A model generated the notes under the pieces. The model saw nothing but the letters and a program-made list of their open reading frames with translations, had not been told where the DNA came from and did not search any database. DNA of 64,000 nucleotides from Syntrophomonas sp. UBA5314 (GTDB lineage Bacteria; Bacillota; Syntrophomonadia; Syntrophomonadales; Syntrophomonadaceae), in contig DHRK01000007.1 of the NCBI GenBank assembly GCA_002410325.1, positions 195,544 through 259,543 of the forward strand. Reading direction: 5' to 3'. Position numbers and translations under genes: made by a program. This document shows positions 16,559 to 25,398 of this stretch, one piece after another. Position 1 is the first letter of the stretch, and each line of letters starts with the position of its first letter.

Positions 16559-18136
16559 TTATTTTAGATCTTTCGATACTTTTTCTAAAAGCTTTACTAT
16601 TTCATCGTATTTGCCATCTTTGCTCTGAGCTACGAAGTATTCATCCAGCCTCCGCCGAATATTACGGTAGGCTATCTCAGCCGCGGCCTCCGGCCGGGGC
16701 TTCGGAATCCCCACTCCACAGGCGGCCCGTGAAGCCTCGGCGTTCAGGGTGTACTCATCCAGCCACTCCGGAATCTCCAGGGGGATCTTGAACTCTTCGG
16801 TTATCAACCCGGCCAAATGATTTTGGGCCTTTTCCTCGCCGTGAACCAGGAATATACCCCGCGGTTTTTTTACAAACCCGTGCAGCCACTTCATCAACCC
16901 GTCCCGGTCGGCATGGGCCGAATAGTAGTCAACGCTGCGTATGGCCGCTTTGACCGCCACTTGCTCGCCGTGAATGGTGACAATCGGCTCACCCTCAATG
17001 ATGCGCCGTCCCAGGCTGCCTTGCGCCTGATAGCCGACAAATAGTATAGTCGACTCCGGCCTCCACAAATTGTGTCGCAAATGATGTTTTATACGGCCGG
17101 CGTCGCACATGCCGCTGGCCGATATGATGATGGTTTTGCCCAGCACCTGGTTTAAACGCTGGGAATCCTCGGTGGTGCGGGAATACTTGACCCCCAGGGC
17201 CTTGAAGGCCTGATCGTGCTGGCGCAGCAACTGCAGGGTTTCATCGTCATACAGCTCGGTGTGGCGCAGGAATATTTCGGTGGCGGCAATGGCCAGGGGG
17301 CTGTCCAGGTATATGGAAATGCCCGGGTCCAGCTCTCCCCGGTGGTAGATCCGGATCAGGTCATAGAGCAGATCTTGAGTGCGCTCCACGGCAAACGCCG
17401 GAATGATCAGATTGCCGCCCCGGGCCATGGCTTCATCGATGACCTTTTTTAGTTCTACGCTGCGGTCCGGGGCCAATCCATGCAGGCGATCCCCATAGGT
17501 GGATTCCATGATTAAATAGTCAGCGCTCTCTATAATAGTAGGATCCTTGATGATCGGCTGGTTGTAGTTGCCCAGGTCTCCGCTGAAAACGAGCTTGGTT
17601 TTGGCTCCTTCTTCCTCCACCCAGATCTCCAGGATATTGGAACCCAGGATGTGCCCGGCGTCGCGCATGCGAACCTCGACCCCGGGCGCCAGCGGGACGA
17701 TCTCGTCAATGGCTATGATGCGCAGATTTTTGAGGCAAGCCGCGGCTTCCTCGGCAGTATAGACCGCCTCCAGGAGCGGCTGCCCGGTGCGCATCAGCTT
17801 GCGGTTTTTGCGCTGGATCTCCATTTCTTGAATATGCCCGGAATCAGGCAGCAGAATGCTGACCAGCTCACCGGTGGCGGCGCTGCAGTATATCGGTCCT
17901 TTGAAGCCTTTCTTTACCAGTTTGGGAACCAGTCCGGTGTGGTCGATGTGGGCATGAGTCAGGATGATAAAATCAATGGTAGCGGGATCGACGGGAAAAT
18001 CCCCATAGTTCCTTTCTTTTAACTCCTTGGGTCCTTGAAATAAACCGCAATCTACAGCAAAGGACAGTTTATCCGTAGTCACCAAATGGAAGGACCCGGT
18101 AACTGTCCTGGCCGCGCCTAAGAATCTTAGCTTCAT
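16559..18136 (-). CDS. Beta-CASP metallo-beta-lactamase RNA nuclease
   Basis: 525 residues of the MBL/beta-CASP family. Visible are the N-terminal GAARTVTGSFHLV, the metal site LTHAHIDHTG, GHILGSNILE, the bridging Asp in FSGDLG, the ESTYGDRLH loop, the beta-CASP insert with IIPAFAVERTQDLLY, SASGMCDAGRI (motif B) and the motif C FLVHGEE. These are RNA endo/exonucleases related to CPSF-73 and archaeal aCPSF; bacterial members of this length (with the C-terminal ~100-residue extension) are widespread and mostly uncharacterised. Acts on RNA in the cytoplasm. Single-gene unit ending at a terminator. Confidence 0.88.
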   Translation of the reverse strand: MKLRFLGAARTVTGSFHLVTTDKLSFAVDCGLFQGPKELKERNYGDFPVDPATIDFIILTHAHIDHTGLVPKLVKKGFKGPIYCSAATGELVSILLPDSGHIQEMEIQRKNRKLMRTGQPLLEAVYTAEEAAACLKNLRIIAIDEIVPLAPGVEVRMRDAGHILGSNILEIWVEEEGAKTKLVFSGDLGNYNQPIIKDPTIIESADYLIMESTYGDRLHGLAPDRSVELKKVIDEAMARGGNLIIPAFAVERTQDLLYDLIRIYHRGELDPGISIYLDSPLAIAATEIFLRHTELYDDETLQLLRQHDQAFKALGVKYSRTTEDSQRLNQVLGKTIIISASGMCDAGRIKHHLRHNLWRPESTILFVGYQAQGSLGRRIIEGEPIVTIHGEQVAVKAAIRSVDYYSAHADRDGLMKWLHGFVKKPRGIFLVHGEEKAQNHLAGLITEEFKIPLEIPEWLDEYTLNAEASRAACGVGIPKPRPEAAAEIAYRNIRRRLDEYFVAQSKDGKYDEIVKLLEKVSKDLK

Positions 18137-18173
18137 TGAGCGTCCCCCATTGCTTCATATATTTCAAGAACTA

Positions 18174-18650
18174 TTATACTGCAACAATCTGTCTGGCGTC
18201 TCTCCTTTGCGCGAGTTTATTATATTCCTGGTAAAAGTCCACTATTTCCAGACGAATCATCTCCGGCTTGCCCTTGACAAGCGCCGCATTCAGGTTTTCG
18301 AAACCGGCCCGGGCAAATTCCCGCACCACTTCGTTGCTGTCCAGCTCGGGGATCAGTTCGGCATAACGGCTGTGAACCTGTTCGAAAATCGCGTAGTACA
18401 GCTCTTTTATCTGGGCAACCCGTTTGCTCACCAGGATCAGATCAAAATCTTCCTTTTCAACAATATGAAGCAGGCTGTGGAACAGGTTTTGCAAAAGTTT
18501 ATTGTTGAAAACGGCCACCTTGACCTCGCGTTTGTATTGCTTGCCCAATACATAGCGCATATATTCTTTGATCTCCCGTTGTCCACCCGGTCTCAACGCA
18601 GTAAAGGCATTCAACAACTCCACTTCTTCGTTGGTAAAATCGCCCAGCAA
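18174..18650 (-). CDS. Hypothetical helical protein, 158 aa
   Basis: I do not recognise a family. The TTG at 18650 has GGGAGG seven bases upstream, located inside the eight-codon extension of the longer frame that starts at 18674, so TTG 18650 is the likely start. The protein is mostly alpha-helical with ELLNAFTALRPGGQREIKEYMRYVL at the front and a coiled, acidic middle. No membrane helix or cysteine motif. It lies between the beta-CASP gene and the aminotransferase, on the same strand as both, with no clear operon link. Confidence 0.6.
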   Translation of the reverse strand: MLGDFTNEEVELLNAFTALRPGGQREIKEYMRYVLGKQYKREVKVAVFNNKLLQNLFHSLLHIVEKEDFDLILVSKRVAQIKELYYAIFEQVHSRYAELIPELDSNEVVREFARAGFENLNAALVKGKPEMIRLEIVDFYQEYNKLAQRRDARQIVAV

Positions 18651-18801
18651 TGTATAACCTCCCTTACAGACCATTTTCCCTGTCTATAAAGGAGGTTCCA
18701 CTCTTTAAGAATAATTCCTCTTGTGAATTATCGCATTATTACTTTGTTTTCCTCGTGTTTTCGAGCCAATTCTCTTTCCCACAAGTTCCCTTATTTTCTA
18801 A

Positions 18802-19968
18802 TTAATCATAGGCATGACGCCTCAAAAAATGGCCCATTCGCTCGATCGCCTGCTCAATATTGCCTATACTAGCCGCATAGCAGCATCTTATGAATCCGTC
18901 CCCGTTGCTGCCAAAGGCATTTCCGGGCACTACCGCCACTTGCTCTTCGTGTAGAAGTTTCTCGCAAAAAACTTCGCTGTTCATGCCAGATATTGCTATG
19001 CTTGGGAAGCAGTAGAACGCTCCCTGGGGCTCAAAGCAATCCAAGCCAATGCCTGCCAGACCGGATAATATTATCTTGCGCCGGTAATTATAGCTATCCA
19101 CCATGCGCCGCATCTCTTCCTCCCCATGGCGCAGAGCCTCAATGGCGGCTTTTTGTCCCATAATGGGCGCACACATGATCATGTACTGATGGATTTTGGT
19201 CATAGCTGCGATGATCTCGGGGTGGCCGCAGGCATATCCGACCCGCCACCCGGTCATGGCAAAAGCCTTGGAAAAGCCGTTCATGACAATAGTGCGATCC
19301 CTCATACCCGGGAAGGAGGCTATCGATACATGCTTGCCATAGTAGGTCAATTCGGAATAGATCTCATCGGAAATAACTATCAAATCATTTTTTATGATAA
19401 TATCAACCAGGGCTTTTAGATCATCGTAATTCATTATCCCGCCAGTGGGATTGCTGGGATAAGGCAGCACCAGGATCTTGCTTTTAGGCGTTATGTACTT
19501 TTCCAGCACATCGGGCCGCAAGCGATACTGGTCGCCGTGGTAGGTCGGCAGGGGAACCGGCGTCCCATAAGCCAGGGTTACCTCCGGACAGTAAGAAACG
19601 TAGGAGGGTTCGGGCACCAAAACTTCGTCACCCGGTTCCAGCAGAGCCCTGACGGCCAGGTCCACCGCTTCGCTGACTCCGATAGTTACCAGGATTTCGT
19701 CAACCGGTGAATATTCTACCCCGATATGGCGTTTCTGATAGGCGGCGATCTCTTCCCGCAATTCGGGAAGTCCCTGGTTGGAGGTATACATAGTCTCCCC
19801 CTTTTCCAGAGAATAGCAGGCGGTCTCGGTAATATGCCAGGGGGTGGCAAAATCGGGTTCGCCTACCCCCAGGGATATTACCCCTTCGGTTTGGGCCACC
19901 AGGTCGAAAAACTTGCGAATTCCGGACGGCGGAATGGCTTGCACGGTTTTTGACAAAAACCGGTTCAT
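18802..19968 (-). CDS. Class I/II PLP aminotransferase (PatA/AspC-like)
   Basis: 388 residues with the PLP fold-I order: GVGEPDFATP near residue 34, YTSNQGLPELREEIA, the PYPSNPTGGIM loop, ISDEIYSELTY with the pyridine Asp, NGFSKAFAMTGWRVGY with the Schiff-base Lys, and the C-terminal GFIRCCYA arginine. This is subgroup Igamma (AlaT/PatA/aromatic type). It shares one base with the stop of the lrp-like gene upstream, so both are expressed from the T-box-controlled promoter. The T-box specifier suggests a link to branched-chain (isoleucine) amino-acid status; aromatic or alanine substrates remain possible. Confidence 0.88.
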   Translation of the reverse strand: MNRFLSKTVQAIPPSGIRKFFDLVAQTEGVISLGVGEPDFATPWHITETACYSLEKGETMYTSNQGLPELREEIAAYQKRHIGVEYSPVDEILVTIGVSEAVDLAVRALLEPGDEVLVPEPSYVSYCPEVTLAYGTPVPLPTYHGDQYRLRPDVLEKYITPKSKILVLPYPSNPTGGIMNYDDLKALVDIIIKNDLIVISDEIYSELTYYGKHVSIASFPGMRDRTIVMNGFSKAFAMTGWRVGYACGHPEIIAAMTKIHQYMIMCAPIMGQKAAIEALRHGEEEMRRMVDSYNYRRKIILSGLAGIGLDCFEPQGAFYCFPSIAISGMNSEVFCEKLLHEEQVAVVPGNAFGSNGDGFIRCCYAASIGNIEQAIERMGHFLRRHAYD

Positions 19969-20456
19969 TAAGGACTCACCACCAATCTTTTATCTTCACG
20001 GGGCTCTTCAAAACTAAACCCCACCTGTTTGTAACGCTTCAGGATAAAATGGGTCGTGGTTCCTTGAACCCGGTCCAAAGTCGACAGCTTGTGGGAGATA
20101 AACCCGGCAATATCCTGCATGTTCTTGCCGGTCACCACAACCGACAAATCATAGGTTCCACTCATCAGGGAAACGCTCTGTACCTCGGGATAGCGACCGA
20201 TCCGCTCGGCGATATCATTGAAGCCCACTTCCCTTTCCGGGGCTACCTTGACGTCAATCATGGCGGTGACCCCGTTTTCGCCCAGGGCATCCCAGTTGAT
20301 GATAGTGCTATAGCCCAGGATGACCCTCTGCTTTTCCAGCCTGGCGATGATCGCCTCTATGGCAGCCTCATCCTGATCCAGCATCACCGCGATTGCTTTG
20401 GGACTCAGCTTGGCATCTCTCTCCAACAGGTGAAGAATCTTCTTGGTCAAGTCCAT
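19968..20456 (-). CDS. Lrp/AsnC-family transcriptional regulator
   Basis: 162 residues: an N-terminal winged helix (MDLTKKILHLLERDAKLS...LEKQRVILGYSTIINW) and the C-terminal RAM ligand-binding domain (AMIDVKVAPERE, VQSVSLMSGTYDLSVVV). Start ATG 20456 follows AAAGGAGG with a normal spacer; the open frame upstream to 20501 overlaps the T-box terminator and is not coding. The regulator overlaps the aminotransferase gene by one base. Being under a T-box, its own level is set by tRNA charging, which is unusual for this family. Target genes unknown, but the coupled aminotransferase is likely one. Confidence 0.88.
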   Translation of the reverse strand: MDLTKKILHLLERDAKLSPKAIAVMLDQDEAAIEAIIARLEKQRVILGYSTIINWDALGENGVTAMIDVKVAPEREVGFNDIAERIGRYPEVQSVSLMSGTYDLSVVVTGKNMQDIAGFISHKLSTLDRVQGTTTHFILKRYKQVGFSFEEPREDKRLVVSP

Positions 20457-20483
20457 CCTTAAAGCCTCCTTTTCTTTCCTCAA

Positions 20484-20712
20484 AAAAACAAAAAAACTCA
20501 CGCCCCTGAATAGGGACGAAAGTTCTTACTTCCGCGGTACCACCCTCGTTGGCCATGGCCCACTCTACATCCTTTAACGGTGAAGACCGTCCGGTTTTTA
20601 CCCCTGTCGGGAACCGGCGACTCCCAGATGGCTTTCTCGCTTCCTGCTGCCGGTTTGCACCTGACCCGGCTCTCTTAAAACAGGGGGGACGAGATTGGTC
20701 TGTTCTCAGTCG
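20484..20712 (-). promoter_or_regulatory. T-box leader (tRNA-sensing riboswitch), probable Ile specifier
   Basis: The leader on the minus strand carries the T-box core AGGGTGGTACCGCGG at 20532-20546, which pairs with the NCCA end of uncharged tRNA, and downstream a terminator hairpin CGTCCCT-attc-AGGGGCG (20501-20518) with a T-run. Stem I is visible: CGACT (20708-20712) pairs AGTCG, TCTCG pairs CGAGA, CCTG pairs CAGG, and the distal AGAGAGCC and GGTGCAAACC elements are present. In the specifier loop the most likely codon is ATC (20627-20629), preceding TGGGAGT, which would mean isoleucine. When tRNA is uncharged the lrp-like and aminotransferase genes are read through. Confidence 0.88.
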
Positions 20713-20732
20713 TTGATATAAATTTGATAAAT

Positions 20733-20761
20733 ATCCTACCACTTGGGGCCGCCCCCGTCAA
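20733..20761 (-). promoter_or_regulatory. Promoter of the T-box operon
   Basis: On the minus strand TTGACG (-35, 20756-20761), a 17-bp spacer and TAGGAT (-10, 20733-20738) are placed so that transcription starts about ten bases before stem I of the T-box leader. Confidence 0.7.
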
Positions 20762-20860
20762 GCTGTAAAACCATGTCAATCCGTGTAAACTTATTCAGTA
20801 TCATTTATCAGGCTCTTGCATAGTATTTTCTAATTAATTATCCGGAGGTGCATGCTACAT

Positions 20861-21079
20861 ATGGCTATAGGGCCAAGGCTTGATCGTGATGAACTCATGA
20901 TCCTGGAGCGTTTAAACCGCTACTTTAAATCCAATCAAATGACCACCAGGGAAAAGGCCCGGGCCGCCCGGCTGATTGCCGAACATGACCTGGAATCGCA
21001 CCACTACAGCAGCGAAACCGAACGCCAGACCATCCTGTTCTTCTATAAAACCCTGGAAAAGCTGTTGGATAAACTCTAA
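20861..21079 (+). CDS. Small hypothetical protein, 72 aa
   Basis: Encodes MAIGPRLDRDELMILERL... , a charged helical protein with a repeated arginine-rich middle and the C-terminal FFYKTLEKLLDKL helix. Family not recognised. GGAGG at 20844-20848 lies three bases from ATG 20852 and twelve from ATG 20861, so the start is ambiguous; I prefer 20861. It is divergent from the T-box promoter and stands alone. Confidence 0.55.
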   Translation: MAIGPRLDRDELMILERLNRYFKSNQMTTREKARAARLIAEHDLESHHYSSETERQTILFFYKTLEKLLDKL

Positions 21080-21146
21080 TAGTCTGTAACATCTACAGAC
21101 TACCAGGGCCCTATACTTAAGTTATCGTATTTACATCTAAGCAGTT

Positions 21147-22295
21147 TTAGCGGAACAACAGGAATTTTCTTTTTAACAATTTAAATTCCACCAGGTAGCC
21201 CAGCCCCATCAACAGCATGATGCCCAGGAATATCAAGCGCTCCCTGACAATCTGGTCCCGCAACTGGCCGATGGCCTGTTCCCTTTCCCCGGCAAAGTCG
21301 AAAATGCTTTGCTTTTCTTCTTTTATGGCGGTCATCTGGTGGATGGTACGGTTCAGTTTATCCTGCAGGTCCAGGTATTTGTTCCAGGTGTTCAGGCGCT
21401 GTTCTTTCAGCTCCTTAACCCATTGGCGCAGAGTGAGGAATTCCTCTTCCCCTTTTAGGTTGAGTACATCATAGAGGGGGGTGCCTTTGGCATTAAAGGG
21501 TTTGGGCATTCCGGTCAAGCGGCTCAAGGTCGGCCCCACGTCAATACCCATGGTATGCTGCACCCGGGTGGCCGGCTTGCAGGTGGGCCCGCGCATGATC
21601 AAGGGACAGGTGCGGTTTACGGAAGAGCTGCGCGGGGAGGTCAATACGATCAGCGACTTATCCAGCAACTCCTGCTTGCGCAGACCGTCCAGGAACGACC
21701 CCAGGCTGCGGTCAAAGGCAATAGTGGCCTGGTAATAGGCTTGCTTGTCAACACTCACCAGGCCTTCCAGGCAGTCATTGGTGTAAATAGCCGTGAAATA
21801 AGGCTTATAATTGTAAAAATGATCTATGGCCTGGTCAAATACCTGTTTGTCAGTGCTTTTGGCATCCAATTGAATATAGCTGTTGTCGCCCCGCGCAAAG
21901 GACTGCAGCTTGCCCCCGGAACCGTCGATGACCGCGCTGCTCTTCCCGTATTTCTTCAAGACGTCCAGGAGCGATTCAACTTCGACCTTGTCATTCATCG
22001 TGTAATGTTTGTGTTCTTCCGGAAAGGTGCCGGTTAAAAGGGTTGCCACACCTTCTTCAACCGTGTCGGCAGGCAGGGTGACGGACTGCTCGTCCAGAAT
22101 GCCCTCATTGGCCAGAAAGCGAATATTGGGAGCCGGGCTGTTGCGGTAGCCCTCTGTATTTAAACCGTCAACCAGAATGAGGAAAACGTACTGTACGGCG
22201 GGCGGTTCCTCCGCCGCCACCGCCACCGGCTGAACAGCCAGACAGCCGCATATATAAATGATTATCATCAACCACAGGGATGGCCTACGTTTCAT
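21147..22295 (-). CDS. Secreted, membrane-anchored alkaline-phosphatase-superfamily protein
   Basis: 382 residues. A signal peptide (KRRPSLWLMIIIYICGCLAVQPVAVAA) precedes the domain that begins LILVDGLNTEG. The nucleophile region is VTLPADTVEEGVATLLTGTFPEEH, and the late histidine block HTMGIDVGPTLSRLTG is the family metal-site element. After it come a coiled-coil (about 280-335) and one C-terminal membrane helix (LIFLGIMLLMGLGYLVEF). This is a type of phosphodiesterase/phosphatase superfamily member tethered outside the membrane. Several metal ligands are less clear than in true enzymes, so activity is uncertain. Substrate unknown; single gene. Confidence 0.7.
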   Translation of the reverse strand: MKRRPSLWLMIIIYICGCLAVQPVAVAAEEPPAVQYVFLILVDGLNTEGYRNSPAPNIRFLANEGILDEQSVTLPADTVEEGVATLLTGTFPEEHKHYTMNDKVEVESLLDVLKKYGKSSAVIDGSGGKLQSFARGDNSYIQLDAKSTDKQVFDQAIDHFYNYKPYFTAIYTNDCLEGLVSVDKQAYYQATIAFDRSLGSFLDGLRKQELLDKSLIVLTSPRSSSVNRTCPLIMRGPTCKPATRVQHTMGIDVGPTLSRLTGMPKPFNAKGTPLYDVLNLKGEEEFLTLRQWVKELKEQRLNTWNKYLDLQDKLNRTIHQMTAIKEEKQSIFDFAGEREQAIGQLRDQIVRERLIFLGIMLLMGLGYLVEFKLLKRKFLLFR

Positions 22296-22445
22296 ATAAG
22301 TCCCCCCTTCTATTTGTACATGTATATTCTTCAGGGGCCTTTATATGCCATTTTCAGGCCTTTGGCCAACTTCGAAGACACTGGCATCGTGTAACGCAGA
22401 AATGAGTTCGGGGACGGTGTGCAACAGGTGTGCAACAGGGGTGCA

Positions 22446-24107
22446 CTAGTACCGGCCGCTTTTGATAATAGAATAGGCCAGGAAAAGGCCCAGGAGAATG
22501 CCTGCGGCAAATCCCAGTTCGACCAGGGGTAGGCGGCCCCAGAAAGCGCTGTGATCCTGGCGGGCCAAAAGAGAGGTGCCGACGACAATGCCGGCAATAA
22601 TGATGGAAAGAGACAGGCGGTTGGACATGATGTCCACCTTGGATATCAGGTTCTTTAGATAGGCATGCTCCAATTTTATTTTGAGCTCGCCGTCCTCGAT
22701 GATTTTAACCAGGTTGGCGGTGCTGCGGGGCAGCTGCCGGGCAACATCCAGATAGTCCAAAGCCAGGTTTTGCAGGCTCTGGCGCACCTGGTCCGGGGAG
22801 AATCGTTTCAACAGCAAGCGGCGTCCATAGGGCTCGGCAATATCCACGATGCTGAGTTCGGGATTGAGCTGGGAGACCAGACTCTCAACGGTCAGAAGCA
22901 TCTTGACCATCAGGGAAAGCTGGGCCGGCAGGCGAATCTGATGCTTTATGGACAGATCGATCAATTCACGCAATGCCTCCCCCACATTGATCTTGGACAT
23001 GGGAAGCCCGTAGTACTTTTGCTGCAAAAGGGCCACATCGTAACGAAAAGCCTCCCGGTTTACATGCTCGGAGCTTATTCCAATCTGCAGGAGGGCTCGG
23101 ACCACCCCTTCCGTGTCATAGCGCATCATGCCGGTTATAAGGTTCATGGAAAGACCTTTAAGATGATCATCGACGATCCCCACCTGGCCGAAGTCGTAAA
23201 AGATGATGGCTTCACCGTCAGCGATGGCAAGATTGCCGGGATGAGGATCGGCATGAAAAAAGCCATGCTCAAAAAGCTGGTGAAAAAGGGCGTCAACCAG
23301 ATGGCGGGCGATGGCTTCACGAGCGAATCCCGGTTTTTCCATGCGAATAATGTCCTGCACCTTGACCCCCTGGACGTATTCCATGGCCAGGATGCGCTGG
23401 GAGGTGAATTCCCACATCACCCGGGGGATGATCACATGGGGATGGTTTTTAAAATTTTGATAAAAATGTTCGGCATTACGGGCCTCCCGCAAGAAATCCA
23501 GTTCGGCCTTTAATGCATCCCCCAATTCTTCGGCCACTTCGCTGAGACGGTAGAGGCTTCCCCACTTGGTGCGCTTTTCAGCCAGGCGGGCCAGTTCCAT
23601 CATGACCAGCAAATCCGTCTCTATTATGGCGGTAATGCCCGGGCGCTGGATCTTGAGCACGATTTTTTGCCCATCCCTGGTCAAGGCTTCGTGCACCTGG
23701 GCAATGGAAGCAGCCGCCAGGGGCTGCATATTAAACCAGGCAAAATCCCGCTCCAGATCAAGGCCGGCACGGGTCAGGGTTTCCACCAATTCCAGCTGGC
23801 TAAAGGGCGGCACCTCATCCTGCAGCTTTTCCAGCTCGCGGATATAGTCAACTCTCAATATATCGGGCCGGGTGCTGAGCAGTTGGCCGATCTTGACATA
23901 AGTGGGGCCAAGTTCTTCCAGCATTTCCCGCAGGCGGCGCGGAAAGGATTCACCCCGTCCCGGCGGAAGCGCCGTTTCCTGCTTACCGCTCCATCGATGC
24001 AGGGTAAACCTTTCGAATAGGAAGCCATATCCGTACTTAATAAGGATATTGGCGACTTCACGGTAGCGCGGCCAGTTTTTCATTTTGCTCATCTGCCGGG
24101 CGCCCAT
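22446..24107 (-). CDS. ABC1/UbiB-family atypical kinase
   Basis: About 553 residues. The ADCK/UbiB signature is present: KLGPTYVKIGQLLSTRPDILR-type KxGQ motif (VKIGQLLSTRPD), the Ala-rich nucleotide loop AAASIAQVH, IVLKIQRPG with the catalytic lysine, HADPHPGN and FYDFGQVG (metal-binding DFG). Two C-terminal membrane helices (SLSIIIAGIVVG and LGFAAGILLGLFLAYS) anchor it. Family members regulate isoprenoid-lipid metabolism by ATP hydrolysis. ATG 24107 with GGGGGAG before it is preferred to ATG 24146, which falls in a hairpin. It follows the phasin-like gene. Confidence 0.88.
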   Translation of the reverse strand: MGARQMSKMKNWPRYREVANILIKYGYGFLFERFTLHRWSGKQETALPPGRGESFPRRLREMLEELGPTYVKIGQLLSTRPDILRVDYIRELEKLQDEVPPFSQLELVETLTRAGLDLERDFAWFNMQPLAAASIAQVHEALTRDGQKIVLKIQRPGITAIIETDLLVMMELARLAEKRTKWGSLYRLSEVAEELGDALKAELDFLREARNAEHFYQNFKNHPHVIIPRVMWEFTSQRILAMEYVQGVKVQDIIRMEKPGFAREAIARHLVDALFHQLFEHGFFHADPHPGNLAIADGEAIIFYDFGQVGIVDDHLKGLSMNLITGMMRYDTEGVVRALLQIGISSEHVNREAFRYDVALLQQKYYGLPMSKINVGEALRELIDLSIKHQIRLPAQLSLMVKMLLTVESLVSQLNPELSIVDIAEPYGRRLLLKRFSPDQVRQSLQNLALDYLDVARQLPRSTANLVKIIEDGELKIKLEHAYLKNLISKVDIMSNRLSLSIIIAGIVVGTSLLARQDHSAFWGRLPLVELGFAAGILLGLFLAYSIIKSGRY

Positions 24108-24125
24108 AATACTCCCCCAAAAATA

Positions 24126-24148
24126 AATGCCGGGGTGCCCCGGCATCT
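24126..24148 (-). terminator. Hairpin between phasin-like gene and ubiB
   Basis: GATGCCGGGG-CA-CCCCGGCAT forms a 10-bp GC-rich stem followed by TTATTTTTG on the minus strand. It lies between the two genes, so it acts as an attenuator that would lower kinase expression relative to the phasin-like protein. Confidence 0.65.
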
Positions 24149-24160
24149 CTAAATTAGCTC

Positions 24161-24451
24161 TTATTGCTGCTGCAGTTTGCTCTCAATGGCTGCCAGCCTG
24201 GCTTCAATAGCCTCCAGGTCGGCTTTGGTTACCAGGGGAAAGTCACTGCGGATCTCTTCCATCTCTTTTCTTATCGCGGCGCGAAACTCGGTTTTTTCTT
24301 CCTCGCCCCGTTTTATCACATCTTCCACCCATTGCTTGGCTTCATCGCGGTTCATTTCGCCCTTTTCCACCATCTCTGAAAATACCTTTTCCGCTCTTTC
24401 GCGAGTCAAGGTCAAGGCTCCCAACCCAAAATAGATCATCTTTTTCATCAT
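24161..24451 (-). CDS. Phasin-like (PhaR/PhaF-type) regulator, 96 aa
   Basis: A short protein that begins MIYFGLGALTLTRERAEKVFSE and then has EMNRDEAKQWVEDVIKRGEEEK and a C-terminal coiled coil with IEARLAAIESKL. This layout is that of the polyhydroxyalkanoate-associated phasin superfamily, often found before UbiB-family kinases. Phasins bind hydrophobic surfaces or act as chaperone-like partners. The exact role is unknown, and no PHA synthase is in the window. It is upstream of ubiB on the same strand with a hairpin between them. Confidence 0.75.
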   Translation of the reverse strand: MMKKMIYFGLGALTLTRERAEKVFSEMVEKGEMNRDEAKQWVEDVIKRGEEEKTEFRAAIRKEMEEIRSDFPLVTKADLEAIEARLAAIESKLQQQ

Positions 24452-24709
24452 AGCTTTCGTTCCCCTCCTTGTGCTTAAAGTATATCCAGATTTATGGTTA
24501 GCATACCATAATAATACGCCTTTTACTATCTTGTCCCTACCGGCGGTAAATCATACCTACAGCGAAAAGGCCGGTTGTTCTGCCGCCATTTATTATTACC
24601 GTCCCTCCCTATTTGCTTATTTATTAAGGGATGATCCAGAATTTGTTCAGCCTCCCTGATTAATATATACTAAAGGCAATCAAATCTTGCATTTCGGGGG
24701 TAAAAATAT

Positions 24710-25159
24710 ATGCCAAACCGCTACGCCAACCTGCTGCAATCAGCTATTGAAGACGAGCTGGAGGCCTACGAATACTATACCAGCCTCAGCCAATCTCTGA
24801 AGAACGAAGAACTGCGCTCCGTCTTTGCCGCCCTGGCCAAAGAAGAGCTTCAGCACCGGGATTTTCTGCAAAAGCTCCTGGACAACAAACAATACCGGGA
24901 ATTTGACACCGGGATTGACCTGCCCCGGGATGATGAAGCACCACTGCCGCCGCTTTCCAGCCTCATGAATCCCCAGGATGGCATCGCCCTGGCGATCAGC
25001 AAAGAAGATGAAGCGATGCGCGATTATCTCTTTATGGCCTCTCTCGTAAAGGACGGTAAACAAAAGAAGCTCCTGGAAAATCTGGCCCGCATGGAACAGG
25101 GTCATAAGGAAAGGCTGGAGAAAATCCTCGCCAGCGGCGCCCTGCCGGGAAACTGGTGA
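24710..25159 (+). CDS. Ferritin-like rubrerythrin-family protein
   Basis: 149 residues with two ferritin-like helix pairs: EDELEAYEYYTSL and KEELQHRDFLQKLL carry the first iron ligands, KEDEAMRDYLFMAS and ARMEQGHKERLEK the second. A proline-rich linker joins them. There is no rubredoxin domain. Members of this COG1633-type group are oxidoreductase-like or iron-storing proteins, likely in oxidative stress defence with the rubrerythrin at 6911-7504. Single gene ending at a GC hairpin. Confidence 0.8.
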   Translation: MPNRYANLLQSAIEDELEAYEYYTSLSQSLKNEELRSVFAALAKEELQHRDFLQKLLDNKQYREFDTGIDLPRDDEAPLPPLSSLMNPQDGIALAISKEDEAMRDYLFMASLVKDGKQKKLLENLARMEQGHKERLEKILASGALPGNW

Positions 25160-25169
25160 TCACAGTAAA

Positions 25170-25202
25170 CCCCGGATGCGAAATTCATTGCGGCGTCCGG
25201 GG
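25170..25202 (+). terminator. Hairpin after the ferritin-like gene
   Basis: CCCCGGA and TCCGGGG arms with inner GC pairs surround a ~19-nt loop. The T-run after it is weak, so this is a possible rather than certain terminator. Confidence 0.45.
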
Positions 25203-25290
25203 GTTGTCCACTGTTTCATAATATTACCACCGCCCCCTTCCCACACCAATTTAATTTACAGACAAAATGAAAAACTGATATTTTTGTCCA

Positions 25291-25319
25291 TTGACGCTAT
25301 TCCTTCAAGCCATTAAAAT
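25291..25319 (+). promoter_or_regulatory. Promoter of the dehydratase-like Fe-S protein gene
   Basis: TTGACG (25291-25296), a 17-bp spacer and TAAAAT (25314-25319) match a sigma-A promoter. It lies about 80 bases before the start codon, which has AGGAGGT at a normal spacing. Confidence 0.65.
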
Positions 25320-25398
25320 GTACCCATCATCAATAATGATAAGCATAACTTTACGTTATCATTCATCTCCCGGTCAGTGGAGATAGGAGGTAATAAAA

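Noticed and set aside
22665..23513. A 282-codon plus-strand frame opposite ubiB
   Set aside because: Antisense shadow of a well-recognised kinase gene.
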